From positions 1 through 64,000 of the forward strand of contig NZ_NIXO01000037.1 in assembly GCF_002204795.1 (NCBI RefSeq): a DNA stretch of 64,000 bases, read 5' to 3'. Every line of letters begins with the position of its first letter. Position 1 is the stretch's first letter. The translations under genes were made by a program, and so were the position numbers. The notes beneath the pieces are model-generated. The model searched no databases, had not been told where the DNA came from, and was given only the letters and a program-made list of their open reading frames with translations. Shown piece after piece: positions 40,514-49,982 of the stretch. Source of the DNA: Pseudomonas sp. K2I15. GTDB taxonomy: Bacteria; Pseudomonadota; Gammaproteobacteria; Pseudomonadales; Pseudomonadaceae.

Positions 40514-40552
40514 TCGTTAACGACCTTCGCGAGCAAGCCCGCTCCCACACTG
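40514..40552. repeat. Single REP element
   Basis: CGTTAACGACCTTCGCGAGC followed by AAGCCCGCTCCCACAC is the inverse form of the Pseudomonas REP seen at 36.5 kb. It lies between convergent NmrA remnant and xylulokinase genes. Confidence 0.75.
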
Positions 40553-40565
40553 GACCGCGCCGTGC

Positions 40566-42041
40566 CTATTCGTGCAAAGCCTTGGCGGCAACCAGCAACC
40601 CCTGGAATTTTCGATAACGCGTCTGCAACACGACCCGTTGAGTGCCGTCCGGGAAAAACCGCTTCTTGACCGGCATGCCCGCCTGCAAAAGCGCCGCGCC
40701 CTGCCCACCCGCCAGAAACCCCAACTTGGCTGCTCCAATACACGCGCTCAACTCACTGCCGTGTAACGTGAAGATCTCCCGCTCAAGAATATTGGCCAGC
40801 AACTGCGCCCAATACTCACTGCGAGCGCCACCGCCAACCAACGCGCAAGCGCCTACCGTAGCCCCGGCCGACTGCACCGCATTCAACGCATCCAGCAGGC
40901 CAAACCCAACCCCTTCCATCACCGCATACCCAAGCATCGCAGGCGTGCAGTCATGCCCCAAATTCATAAACCCACCACGCAACAACGGATCATTATGCGG
41001 CGTACGCTCACCCGCCAGATACGGCAAAAACAGCGGATTGGAAACCGGTACACCTCGCCCGATCGGCAACGCGACCTGCACCTGATCCAGCAACGCCTGC
41101 TCATCAGCAGACCCGGTCAACCGCGTCACCCAACGCAAACAACTGGCCCCGGCCAACATCGCGCCCATGGTGTACCAGCGGTTGGGCAGTGCATGGCAAA
41201 AGCTGTGCACGGCGCTCGCCGGATTTCCCGCCGCATGGTCGGTAATCGCAACGATGGCCGCACTGGTACCAAGGGTGATAAATGCGTCACCGGCATTCAC
41301 CGCGCCGATGCCCACCGCTGCGACCGGGTTATCCCCGCCACCGCCGGCAATCACCAGGCCCTGCGCCAAGCCCAATCGCCCCGCCGCAGCGGCATTCAAA
41401 TGAGCGCTGGCCGCCCCACCCTCCACCAGCCTTGGCATCTGCGCCAATCGCAAACCCGTTGCCCGCAACATGGGCTCAAACCATTCCCGGCTGGCCACAT
41501 CCAGCCACAACGTCCCGGCCCCATCGGACACATCACTGACACGCTCGCCACTCAAGCGCAGGCGCAGGTAATCCTTGGGCGACAGTACGCAGCCAATCGC
41601 CTCGAATACGATAGGCTCGTGCTGCTGCAGCCACAGCAGTTTCGGCGCGGTAAGGCCGGCCATCGGCAAGCTGCCAGTGACGTCGGCAAACTCGCTGCCC
41701 AAGGCCTCAGCCTGTGCCATGGCGCGGGAGTCGTCCCAAAGAATGGCCGGATACAACACCCGATCGTCATCCCCCAACAGCACGGCACCGTGCATTTGCC
41801 CGGACAAACCGATACAGCTCACCCGGCCATAAGCCTGCGGCTGATCCGCACGCAACTGGTCCAGGGCACGGAGGCACGCTTGCCACCAATCCTCAGGATC
41901 CTGCTCGGACCAGCCGCTGTGCAGACGCGATATCGTCAACCGCGCCCCCGCATGGGCGAGGACGCTGCCATGCTCGTCCATCAAGATCGCCTTGAGTTCC
42001 GAGGTACCAAGATCAATGCCAAGGGAAACCGGGTTGTTCAT
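40566..42041 (-). CDS. xylB: Xylulokinase (FGGY family)
   Basis: 491 residues, usual XylB length. N-terminal phosphate loop GIDLGTSELKAILMD, substrate region GLSGQMHGAVLL, catalytic-base region AGGGGDNPVAAVGIG and the family end motif YLAGERTPHNDP are all present. It phosphorylates D-xylulose or a related ketopentose/polyol with ATP. It is the last gene of a five-gene operon (1 bp after the LacI stop). No xylose isomerase or polyol dehydrogenase is in the window, so the sugar must be isomerized elsewhere or already be a ketose. Confidence 0.9.
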   Translation of the reverse strand: MNNPVSLGIDLGTSELKAILMDEHGSVLAHAGARLTISRLHSGWSEQDPEDWWQACLRALDQLRADQPQAYGRVSCIGLSGQMHGAVLLGDDDRVLYPAILWDDSRAMAQAEALGSEFADVTGSLPMAGLTAPKLLWLQQHEPIVFEAIGCVLSPKDYLRLRLSGERVSDVSDGAGTLWLDVASREWFEPMLRATGLRLAQMPRLVEGGAASAHLNAAAAGRLGLAQGLVIAGGGGDNPVAAVGIGAVNAGDAFITLGTSAAIVAITDHAAGNPASAVHSFCHALPNRWYTMGAMLAGASCLRWVTRLTGSADEQALLDQVQVALPIGRGVPVSNPLFLPYLAGERTPHNDPLLRGGFMNLGHDCTPAMLGYAVMEGVGFGLLDALNAVQSAGATVGACALVGGGARSEYWAQLLANILEREIFTLHGSELSACIGAAKLGFLAGGQGAALLQAGMPVKKRFFPDGTQRVVLQTRYRKFQGLLVAAKALHE

Positions 42042-42042
42042 A

Positions 42043-43044
42043 TCAGGGGCAGCCGCATGAATTACGAATCTTCAGGGTGGGCGCGAGCCGCACGCTGTGT
42101 TTTTTACGCTTGGGCGACGCCATGCGCTCAAGCAGCAGGTTGACCGCTCGGGCGCCCAGTTCCTGGACCGGCTGCGCGATCAACGTCAGGCGCGGCACAA
42201 AGAAATCCGCCCATTCAAAATCATCGAAGCCCACCAAGGCCATTTGCCCGGGTACATCGATGTGCGCATCACGCAAGGCGTGCATTGCACCGAGGGTCAT
42301 CAGGTTATTGCCCGCCATGATTGCCGTGGGCGGTGTTGCCAACGCCAATAACTGCGCCGTGGCGTGGCGCGCAGGCTCGCTGCTGGAACCACCATTGACC
42401 AGCAACTGCGGATCAAATGGTAACCCCGCCGCCTGCAACGCGGCTTGATACCCAGCAACGCGCTCAGCGGAAGTGCCAAGCCCCGCTCGCCCGGAAATAA
42501 AACCGATGCGCCGGTGACCATGCTCGATCAAGTGCGCCACCAAGGCCTGGGTGGACAGTGTGTTTTCCACTCCGACCTGATCAAAACGGTCGCTCATCAT
42601 TCGGTCCACCAGCACCGCCGGCACTTCATTGACCTGCAAGTACTCAAGTGCCGACGAACCGGTAGACGGCGCCAGCAGAATGCCGTCCACCCGCCGATGA
42701 TGCAGCGTCGTGACCACCTTCAATTCCTGCTCGGGATCGTCATGGGTATCGACAAACAGCATCATGTAGCCGTGCTTGGCGCACTCGGTTTCAATCGCGT
42801 GCACCGTTTCACTGAAGTAATGGTTGGACAGTGCCGAGATCGCCACACCAATCGTATTGGTGGTGGACCTGGCCAGGGAGCGCGCCAGCGTATTGGGGAT
42901 GTAGCCCAACTGCCGGATCGCGCTCTGCACCGCTTGCACCGTGTCCGGGCTGACCTTGCGGGTGCCGTTCAAGACGTGGGAAACCGTCGATGTCGACACC
43001 CCAGCAATTCTTGCCACATCCTCCATGGTTGCCACGGTACTCAC
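42043..43044 (-). CDS. LacI-family sugar regulator
   Basis: 333 residues. HTH MEDVARIAGVSTSTVSHVLN (about 7-26), hinge GYIPNTLARSLA, then a periplasmic-binding-like effector domain (about 62-330) with GRAGLGTSAERVAGY and MALVGFDDFEWADFF. RbsR/PurR-like architecture; sugar effector probably the imported one. It lies inside the transport operon between the binding-protein gene and xylB, so it is likely autoregulated. The palindrome ACGCAAGCGCTTGCGT upstream of the operon is a fitting operator. Confidence 0.92.
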   Translation of the reverse strand: MSTVATMEDVARIAGVSTSTVSHVLNGTRKVSPDTVQAVQSAIRQLGYIPNTLARSLARSTTNTIGVAISALSNHYFSETVHAIETECAKHGYMMLFVDTHDDPEQELKVVTTLHHRRVDGILLAPSTGSSALEYLQVNEVPAVLVDRMMSDRFDQVGVENTLSTQALVAHLIEHGHRRIGFISGRAGLGTSAERVAGYQAALQAAGLPFDPQLLVNGGSSSEPARHATAQLLALATPPTAIMAGNNLMTLGAMHALRDAHIDVPGQMALVGFDDFEWADFFVPRLTLIAQPVQELGARAVNLLLERMASPKRKKHSVRLAPTLKIRNSCGCP

Positions 43045-43056
43045 TCCTGCGCGCTT

Positions 43057-43998
43057 TTAATGTTTGCTTGACCAACCGCTGTAGGAACCTACGTTTTCGC
43101 GGGTGATCAATTTTGGCGCCAGCAGGGTAACCGCTTCGGCGGGTTGTTTGTCATTGAGAATGTCGTTGCCGACGTTAACCGCCGTCTGGGCCATGGCCCA
43201 TGGGTCCTGGCTGGCGGAGGCCTGGATCATGGTGTCAGTCTTCAGGGCATTCTCGATGTCCGGCGCGCCGTCCACGGAAGTAATGATGATGCCGCTACGC
43301 TTGAGCTGCTTGGCGGCCAGGTCGCTGCCGATGGCTTGCGGGTCGTTAATTGCAAACAGGCCGTCGATTTTCTGGAAACGCGTCAGGTAGCCCTGCATCA
43401 CGTTCAAACCGCCTTCGCGGGAGCCTTTGCCGTCCTGGTCATCAGACAGCACCTTGATATCCGGCGCCGAAGCCAGGGCCGCTTTACAGCCTTTGACGCG
43501 ATCGGTCACGGCCGTCACTTGCGGGCCGTTCTGGATAATCACGTTGCCCTTGCCCGAGAGCTTGTCGACGATGAACTGGCAGGCGAGCTTGCCGGCTTCG
43601 ACGTTGTCGGTCTGCACCGTGGCGTTCACGCCCTTGGCGTCGACGTCCACCGCCACCACCACGATCCCCGCGTCACGGGCTTTCTTGATCGCCGAGGCCA
43701 TGGCCGACGGATCGACGGCGTTGATCAGGATCAGGTCGACCTTGGACGAGATGAAGTTATCGATCTGCGAGAACTGCTTGCTCAGGTCGTAGTCGGCCGA
43801 CACCGAGGTCACCTTGACCGCCGGGTTCAGCTCCTTGGCCCGGGCCGTGGCGCCGTCGGCCAGGGTCACGAAGTACGGGTTGCCGAGGGAACCCATGCTG
43901 ATGCCGATGGCTTTCAGTTCACGGGCTTCCACGGCTTGGGACATCAACACGGCAACGCCCAGGGAGGCGACAACAGGAAAAATGCGTTTGAAGTTCAT
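43057..43998 (-). CDS. Sugar ABC substrate-binding protein (RbsB-like)
   Basis: 313 residues. Signal peptide FKRIFPVVASLGVAVLMSQAVEA, mature RELKAIGISMGSLGNPYF, then ribose/xylose-type ligand segments DLILINAVDPSAMASAIKKA, GIVVVAVDVDAKGV and ITSVDGAPDIENAL. It binds a pentose-type sugar in the periplasm and feeds the permease. The sugar is not identifiable. 12 bp from the LacI gene and 33 bp after the permease gene. Confidence 0.9.
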   Translation of the reverse strand: MNFKRIFPVVASLGVAVLMSQAVEARELKAIGISMGSLGNPYFVTLADGATARAKELNPAVKVTSVSADYDLSKQFSQIDNFISSKVDLILINAVDPSAMASAIKKARDAGIVVVAVDVDAKGVNATVQTDNVEAGKLACQFIVDKLSGKGNVIIQNGPQVTAVTDRVKGCKAALASAPDIKVLSDDQDGKGSREGGLNVMQGYLTRFQKIDGLFAINDPQAIGSDLAAKQLKRSGIIITSVDGAPDIENALKTDTMIQASASQDPWAMAQTAVNVGNDILNDKQPAEAVTLLAPKLITRENVGSYSGWSSKH

Positions 43999-44031
43999 GA
44001 TGACTCTCTTGTGATTGTTGTTTGAGTGAAA

Positions 44032-45033
44032 TCAGGTCCGCGCACCGGACTGGCGATAACGATCCAGCGCCACCGCGCCAATGATCACGATGCCTTTGAT
44101 GATGTACTGCCAGATATCCGACACGCCAAGCAGCACCAGGCCGTTGGTCAATACCGCGATGATCAGCGCGCCAATCAGCGTGCCGCCGATGGTGCCGACG
44201 CCACCGGTGAAACTGGTGCCGCCGAGGATTACCGCAGCGATCGCATCCAGCTCATAGGATTGCCCCAGTTGCAGGCCATTGGCGGCGAACAGGCGTGAGG
44301 CACTCATCACCGCGCCCAGGCCAGCCAGGGCGCCGGACATGGCATAGACGAAGAGCAAGACTTTCCACACCTTGATCCCCGACAAGCGCGCCGCTTCCGG
44401 GTTGCCACCGACGGAATAGATCTGCACGCCCATCACCGTGCGCCGCAGGATGAACCACGACAGCGCGACAACAGCCACGGCGATAATCACCAGCCATGGC
44501 ACGCCCAGCACCGAATCGTTGCCGATAAAGGCAAACGGCAGGTCCGGGTTGAACACTGTTTTGTCGTCGGCCAGCAAACGCGCCAAACCGCGCATGGCCG
44601 TCAGTGCACCCAGAGTCACAATAAACGGCGGCAGGCGCATAAAGGCGATCAGCCCGCCGTTGACCAGGCCCAGCAACAGGCCGAAGCCAATCCCGGCGGC
44701 AATCCCGAACATACCGAATTGCGGCGACATCGAGGCTTGCAGCGCGACCACGGCTGAGGCCGCGAGAATCGCCCCCACCGAAAGGTCGATACCGGCCGTG
44801 AGGATCACAAAGGTCATGCCCGCCGCCAGCACCACGTTGACCGACGCCTGCTGGGTGATGATCGACAGGTTCTGCACCGTCATGAAGTTTTCGCTGGCCA
44901 GGGCAAAGCCCACCAACAGCAGCACCAGCACCGGCAACATGCCCACCGTGCGCATCAGTTCCCGAATACGCTCAGCCTTGCCGATCGTTGCCACAGTCAT
45001 GGTGTTGCTCCCGCTTGTAGTTGAATTAGCCAT
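44032..45033 (-). CDS. Sugar ABC permease (RbsC-like)
   Basis: 333 residues with 8-10 membrane helices. The family marks are VNVVLAAGMTFVILTAGIDL, SVGAILAASAVVAL and VILGGTSFTGGVGTIGGTL, the last being the coupling-helix region. Forms the dimeric channel for the importer. Its ATG lies 8 bases inside the end of the ATPase gene, giving translational coupling. Confidence 0.93.
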   Translation of the reverse strand: MANSTTSGSNTMTVATIGKAERIRELMRTVGMLPVLVLLLVGFALASENFMTVQNLSIITQQASVNVVLAAGMTFVILTAGIDLSVGAILAASAVVALQASMSPQFGMFGIAAGIGFGLLLGLVNGGLIAFMRLPPFIVTLGALTAMRGLARLLADDKTVFNPDLPFAFIGNDSVLGVPWLVIIAVAVVALSWFILRRTVMGVQIYSVGGNPEAARLSGIKVWKVLLFVYAMSGALAGLGAVMSASRLFAANGLQLGQSYELDAIAAVILGGTSFTGGVGTIGGTLIGALIIAVLTNGLVLLGVSDIWQYIIKGIVIIGAVALDRYRQSGART

Positions 45034-46558
45034 GGGCGACCACCTGCTCGCTGCCGGTGGCGAGGTCGATAATCGCCTCCTGGGAAATATCCAGCCCCGA
45101 TGCCCCGCCTACCTCGGCCACCAGTTGCCCTTCGCGCATGATCAGCACGCGGTCGCAGGTGCCAATGATTTCCGGCAACTCGCTGGAGATCACCACGATG
45201 CCGACTCCGGCTTTGGCCAACTGGTTGATGATGCGGTAGATCTCGGATTTGGAACCGATGTCCACGCCCCGCGTAGGCTCGTCGAGGATCAGCACATGCG
45301 GCTTGACCTCCAGCAGCCGCGCCAGCAGCACCTTCTGCTGATTGCCACCGGACAACGCGCCGACATTGACCTTGCCCGACGCCACACGGATCGACAGCGA
45401 CTTGATCGCGTCGTTAGCCCGTTGCGCACCGTGGCCACGGTCGAGCACGCCGCCGGCATGCGCATCCGGCACACAGGCGCAGACGTTGATGTTGTCGGCC
45501 ACGCTCATGTCGAGAAACAGGCCCTGGGCCTTGCGGTCTTCGGTGAGGTACACCACGCCGGCACGGATCGCGTCCGCCGGGTTGCGCAGTTGGGTCACGG
45601 TCTTGCCGACCACCTCCAGCGTGCCGGAGGTGCGTGGGTCGGCGGCAAAGATCAGCCGCGCCAGCTCGGTACGGCCGGCGCCCACCAGCCCGGCGATGCC
45701 CAGCACTTCACCGGCGTGCAGGTCGAAGCTGCAGTTGCGCACGCGCTTGCCGTCGGCCATGTCACGCACGCGCATCACCACTTGGCCCGGGTCGTAGGCG
45801 GCATGTTCTTTCTTGTAGAAGCCGGAAAGGTCGCGACCCACCATCATCTTCACCAGCACCTCGGCGGACAGCACGTCCCGCGCCAGTTCGCCGACGTACT
45901 CGCCGTCACGCAGCACCGAGACCCGGTCCGACAGCTCGTAGATTTCCGCCATGCGGTGGCTGATATAGATGATCGCCAAACCCTGGCTGCGCAGCTGTTT
46001 GATCAGCGCAAACAGGCGGTCGGTCTCGCGGGATGACAGCGGCGTGGTGGGCTCGTCCATCACCAGGATTTTTGCGTGGGCATGCAGGGCGCGGGCGATT
46101 TCCACCAGTTGGCGCTCGGCGATGGACAGGCTGGTGACGCGGGTGGTGGGCAGAAACTCCGCGCCGAGCCTTGCCAGCACCTCGGCAACCCCGGCTTCCA
46201 TGCCCTTGCGGTCGATGGTCCAGCCACGGCGCAGTTCACGGCCCAGGTAGATGTTCTCGGCCACCGTGAGGTTCGGGCACAGGCTTAGTTCCTGGTAGAT
46301 CACGGCAATGCCGAGGGCTTTTGCGGAGGCGGGATTGTAGCTGGCGACGGGCTGGCCATCGATACGGATAGTGCCGCCGTCGTCGGCCTGGTAGGCACCG
46401 GAAAGGATCTTCATCAGCGTCGATTTGCCGGCGCCGTTCTCACCCATCAAGGCGTGGATTTCACCGGGGTAGACTTTCAGGCTGACGTTCTTGAGCACCC
46501 GCAGGCCATTGAAGGTCTTGCTGATGCCGTGCATTTCAAGCAAGGGGTCAAGGCTCAT
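45026..46558 (-). CDS. Sugar ABC ATPase with two nucleotide-binding domains (RbsA-like)
   Basis: 510 residues. First domain Walker A GENGAGKST (about 39-47) and signature LSIAERQLVEIARAL; second domain lacks a perfect Walker A (AGLVGAGRTELARL) but keeps the signature LSGGNQQKVLLARLL and Walker B HVLILDEPTRGVDIG. This CUT2 asymmetry is normal. It is the first gene of the operon and drives import of the sugar. AGGAG precedes the ATG. Confidence 0.94.
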   Translation of the reverse strand: MSLDPLLEMHGISKTFNGLRVLKNVSLKVYPGEIHALMGENGAGKSTLMKILSGAYQADDGGTIRIDGQPVASYNPASAKALGIAVIYQELSLCPNLTVAENIYLGRELRRGWTIDRKGMEAGVAEVLARLGAEFLPTTRVTSLSIAERQLVEIARALHAHAKILVMDEPTTPLSSRETDRLFALIKQLRSQGLAIIYISHRMAEIYELSDRVSVLRDGEYVGELARDVLSAEVLVKMMVGRDLSGFYKKEHAAYDPGQVVMRVRDMADGKRVRNCSFDLHAGEVLGIAGLVGAGRTELARLIFAADPRTSGTLEVVGKTVTQLRNPADAIRAGVVYLTEDRKAQGLFLDMSVADNINVCACVPDAHAGGVLDRGHGAQRANDAIKSLSIRVASGKVNVGALSGGNQQKVLLARLLEVKPHVLILDEPTRGVDIGSKSEIYRIINQLAKAGVGIVVISSELPEIIGTCDRVLIMREGQLVAEVGGASGLDISQEAIIDLATGSEQVVAHG

Positions 46559-46590
46559 GACTGAGCTCCTGGTTTTATTATTTTTGTGTT

Positions 46591-46600
46591 CAAGCGTTTG
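46591..46600. promoter_or_regulatory. Possible second LacI half-site
   Basis: CAAGCGTTTG at 46591-46600 resembles the core of the perfect palindrome at 46660 with mismatches, 33 bp before the ATPase start. It could be an auxiliary operator. Confidence 0.3.
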
Positions 46601-46659
46601 CCAATGGCACTCATCGGCAGACCTGATTACTGCCGACTCTAATTCAGTTACATTTGTTT

Positions 46660-46675
46660 ACGCAAGCGCTTGCGT
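46660..46675. promoter_or_regulatory. LacI-type operator of the sugar operon
   Basis: ACGCAAGCGCTTGCGT is a perfect 16-bp palindrome with the central CG expected for LacI/PurR/RbsR repressors. It lies about 100 bp before the first gene of the ABC operon that encodes its own LacI regulator. The rest of the 412-bp gap 46559-46970 shows an imperfect GTTTGATTAAACG-like sequence and nothing else. Confidence 0.75.
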
Positions 46676-46970
46676 GAGCCGTTTATCGTTTGATTAAACG
46701 TTTCACCTAATGAATAAATGCTCATATCGCTGATATAGAGCGGCTAATCGCAAACAAACCGAACCCTCTTTATCTGAATCTATTCATTCAAGGTATTTTT
46801 TCGAAAAACGGTATGCTTTTGGCCATAAAAAGACAGGTCGTTTGCTGTTTATCTGCTATCGTCCAAAGACCTCATCTCCTCCTCATCGCGCCTGCGCGAT
46901 CTTCTGTGAGCATGCTCTGCGGCGCTGCCATTGGCGGTGCCGGGCCTGAAGTTCGCGGAACACCTTTACG

Positions 46971-48326
46971 ATGGATAATTCTTCAGTCGACAGCCCGGTG
47001 GAGCCGCAATCCCGGGCTGAGAAAATCGTCGAATTCAAACGCCAGAAAGCCCTGCTCAAGACCGGCGCCCTGCAAGACGCGATCTTCAACAGCGCCTATT
47101 TCTCCAGCATCGCTACCGACGAAAAAGGCGTGATCCAGATCTTCAACGTCGGCGCCGAACGCATGCTCAGGTATGCCGCCGCCGATGTGCTGAACCGCGT
47201 CACGCCGGCCGATATTTCCGACCCTGCCGAACTGATCACCCGCGCCGCTGCCCTCAGCCTGGAACTGGACACGCCGATCACCCCCGGCTTTGAAGCCCTG
47301 GTGTTCAAGGCCTCGCGGGGCATCGAGGACATCTACGAGCTGACCTACATCCGCAAGGACAACAGTCGCCTGTCGGCCATGGTCTCGGTGACGGCCCTGC
47401 GCAATAAAAACGACGCGATCATCGGCTACCTGCTGATCGGCACTGACAACACCGCCCGCAAGCAGGAAGAGGCGCAACGCAAAGGCTTTGAGCGTGCCCT
47501 GGAAGAAAAGAACCTGGAGCTGGAACACGCCAGCCACATGAAGTCCGAATTCCTCGCCACCATGTCCCACGAATTGCGCACGCCGCTGAATGCAGTGATC
47601 GGCTTTTCCGAGGCACTCAAGGACGGCCTGGTGGGTGACATGAGCGATACCCAGCGCGAATACATTGGCGACATCTTCACCAGCGGCCAGCACTTGCTGT
47701 CGCTGATCAACGACATTCTCGACCTGTCCAAGGTCGAGGCCGGAATGATGGACCTGGAGCTGGAAGCCGTGGAGTTGGCGGGCCTGTTAACCAACAGTCT
47801 GCTGATCGTGCGGGAAAAGGCCGCCCTTCAACGCATCCAGTTGAAGCTCGAAAGCCCGGATGACTTCGGCATCCTGGAACTGGACCTGCGCAAGACCAAG
47901 CAGATCATCTACAACCTGCTGGCCAATGCCGTGAAATTCAGCGAGCACGGCAGCTCCGTGACCCTGTCGGTACGCGAGGTGAGTCGTGCCCAAGTGGGGC
48001 AGATCCCCGGCGACTGGCCCACCCACGGCTTTGTCCTGCAGCCAAGCGCGCACCAACAGTTTCTGGAATTGAGTGTCAGCGACACCGGCATCGGTATCGC
48101 CCGGGACGACATGAGCAAGTTGTTCAAGGCCTTCAGCCAGATCGACAGCAGCCTGGCACGCAAATTCGAAGGCACGGGCCTGGGGCTGGCGATGGTCAAG
48201 CAACTGACCGACCTGCACGGCGGCAGCGTCGCCGTGGCCAGCCGCGAAGGTGAAGGGGCGCGTTTTGTGGTGTGGTTGCCGCTGCATCGCGCAGCGGACA
48301 CGGAGGCCGCATGGCCGAAATCCTGA
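46971..48326 (+). CDS. PAS-containing sensor histidine kinase
   Basis: 451 residues, no membrane segment, so a cytoplasmic sensor. A PAS domain spans about 35-160 (SSIATDEKGVIQIFNVGAER), followed by a short coiled coil, HisKA with His200 in MSHELRTPLNAVIGFSE, and an HATPase domain with YNLLANAVKFS, SDTGIGIARDD and FEGTGLGLAM. It probably phosphorylates the single-domain regulator encoded next, whose start overlaps this gene by 16 bases, and perhaps the REC-EAL protein. Signal unknown. Confidence 0.93.
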   Translation: MDNSSVDSPVEPQSRAEKIVEFKRQKALLKTGALQDAIFNSAYFSSIATDEKGVIQIFNVGAERMLRYAAADVLNRVTPADISDPAELITRAAALSLELDTPITPGFEALVFKASRGIEDIYELTYIRKDNSRLSAMVSVTALRNKNDAIIGYLLIGTDNTARKQEEAQRKGFERALEEKNLELEHASHMKSEFLATMSHELRTPLNAVIGFSEALKDGLVGDMSDTQREYIGDIFTSGQHLLSLINDILDLSKVEAGMMDLELEAVELAGLLTNSLLIVREKAALQRIQLKLESPDDFGILELDLRKTKQIIYNLLANAVKFSEHGSSVTLSVREVSRAQVGQIPGDWPTHGFVLQPSAHQQFLELSVSDTGIGIARDDMSKLFKAFSQIDSSLARKFEGTGLGLAMVKQLTDLHGGSVAVASREGEGARFVVWLPLHRAADTEAAWPKS

Positions 48327-48694
48327 TCGTCGAAGACAACGAGGCCAATATGCGCCTCGCCCGCCTGCTGCTGGTGAACGCCGGCCATAGCGTGTTGTGG
48401 GCCGCCGATGCCGAGACCGGCCTGACCCTGGCCCGGGAAAAACAACCGGCGCTGATCCTGATGGACATCCAGTTGCCCGGCATGGACGGCCTGGCGGCCA
48501 CTTCACTGCTCAAGCAGGACCCGCACACCGCGCACATCCCGGTGATCGCCCTGACCGCCATGGCCATGAAGGAAGACCGCGATAAAACCCTTCGGGCCAG
48601 CTGCGACGCCTACATCATCAAGCCCCTGCGCTACAAAGAGCTGTACCAGGTGATCGACACGCTGCTGCAAAAGAACATTACACCTCCAACTTGA
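48311..48694 (+). CDS. Single-domain response regulator (CheY-like)
   Basis: 127 residues from ATG at 48311, inside the end of the kinase gene. Receiver domain only: acidic pair EDNEAN at the start, phospho-acceptor Asp52 in LMDIQLPGMDG, Thr in ALTAMAM and Lys in IKPLRY. DivK-like: no output domain, so it acts by protein contacts or phosphotransfer. Nine bases separate it from the REC-EAL gene. Confidence 0.93.
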   Translation: MAEILIVEDNEANMRLARLLLVNAGHSVLWAADAETGLTLAREKQPALILMDIQLPGMDGLAATSLLKQDPHTAHIPVIALTAMAMKEDRDKTLRASCDAYIIKPLRYKELYQVIDTLLQKNITPPT

Positions 48695-48703
48695 GTCCTC
48701 TCC

Positions 48704-49957
48704 ATGGCCAGCCAACCCGCAACGCTCTTGATCGTTGATGATGAAATCCAGGTGCGCAAGCTGCTGGAAACCCTGCTGCGCCATGAGGGTTACCAGATCT
48801 TGAGCGCCGCCAGTGGTGAAGAAGCCTTGCAACTGGTGGCGCAACAGCCGCCGGACTTGATCCTGCTGGACATCATGATGCCGGGCATGGACGGCTACGA
48901 AGTGGCCAACCAGCTCAAGGGCAACCAGGCCACGGCGAACATTCCGATCATCATGCTCTCGGCCTTGAGTGAATCCAGCGCACGGGTGAGCGGCCTGGAA
49001 ACCGGGGCCGAAGAGTTCCTCAGCAAGCCGGTGGAACGGGTTGAATTGTGGCTACGGGTCCGCAACCTGCTGCGGCTCAAGGCCCACAGCGACCAGTTGA
49101 AAAACCACAGCCTGTTGCTTGAGCAGCAACTGCAGCATCACCATCACGAAACCGCCCGCTTGAACGTCCATGACCTGGCCCGCCGGGACCTGGAAAAAGC
49201 CCTGCGCCAAGCCGTTGAGCAGGAAGAATTCGTGCTGCATTACCAGCCCAAGGTCGAGCTGGCCAGCGGTCAGGTGTGTGCCCTTGAAGCACTGCTGCGC
49301 TGGGACCGGCCCGGCTACGGCGCGGTGTCTCCGGCGGTATTTATTCCGATCCTGGAGAGCCTTGGGTTGATCGTGACACTCGGTCGTTGGGTGATCGACA
49401 ATGTGTGCCGCCAGATCGCCGCCTGGCAATCCACGGCAGTGGGCGCGGTCGAGGTGTCGGTCAACGTGTCGGGGCATCAATTGATCGAAGGCGACTTGAT
49501 TGCCGATATCGCGCATTCCCTTGCAAGGGCTGGCGTGGAAGCGCATTGGCTAGAGGTTGAATTGACCGAAGGCTCACTGATGGAAAACACCCAGCACACC
49601 ATCGCCAGCTTGCAACGCTTGCGGGCGATGGGTGTGAAGATCTCCATCGACGATTTCGGCACTGGCTATTCAAGCCTGGCCTACCTGCGGCGATTTCCGA
49701 TTGATACGCTGAAAATCGACATCGCGTTTATCCGCGAAGTCACCAGCAACCCCCAGGACGCCGCGATCACCCGCACCATCATCGAACTGGCCCACAGCCT
49801 GAAGCTGCGGGTGGTGGCCGAAGGTGTGGAAACCCAGGCACAGCTGGAGTTTCTGCGGGACGCCGGCTGCGATCAGATCCAGGGTTATCTGTTCAGCCGG
49901 CCGTTGCCAATGAAGGAGCTGGAGCGCCTGTTGCTGGATAAACGCACCCTCGCCTGA
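48704..49957 (+). CDS. Response regulator with EAL c-di-GMP phosphodiesterase domain
   Basis: 417 residues. Receiver domain (about 5-120) with phospho-acceptor Asp56 (LLDIMMPGMDG), a helical linker rich in Leu/Gln/His (about 125-160), then EAL at 165-410. Catalytic marks are intact: EAL at 195-197, VELTEGSL, DDFGTGYSSLAYL and a later EGVETQAQ. It should linearize cyclic-di-GMP when phosphorylated. Same operon as the PAS kinase. The linker QHHHHETARL is a His run, perhaps just low complexity. Confidence 0.93.
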   Translation: MASQPATLLIVDDEIQVRKLLETLLRHEGYQILSAASGEEALQLVAQQPPDLILLDIMMPGMDGYEVANQLKGNQATANIPIIMLSALSESSARVSGLETGAEEFLSKPVERVELWLRVRNLLRLKAHSDQLKNHSLLLEQQLQHHHHETARLNVHDLARRDLEKALRQAVEQEEFVLHYQPKVELASGQVCALEALLRWDRPGYGAVSPAVFIPILESLGLIVTLGRWVIDNVCRQIAAWQSTAVGAVEVSVNVSGHQLIEGDLIADIAHSLARAGVEAHWLEVELTEGSLMENTQHTIASLQRLRAMGVKISIDDFGTGYSSLAYLRRFPIDTLKIDIAFIREVTSNPQDAAITRTIIELAHSLKLRVVAEGVETQAQLEFLRDAGCDQIQGYLFSRPLPMKELERLLLDKRTLA

Positions 49958-49982
49958 GCCAGTAGGCCTGAGTGCGACAACC

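Noticed and set aside
40953..42143. Long plus-strand frame over xylB
   Set aside because: Low-complexity translation, no start signal, covers a real gene on the other strand.
44438..46036. Long plus-strand frame over the sugar ABC genes
   Set aside because: Antisense shadow; ABC motifs are clear on the minus strand.
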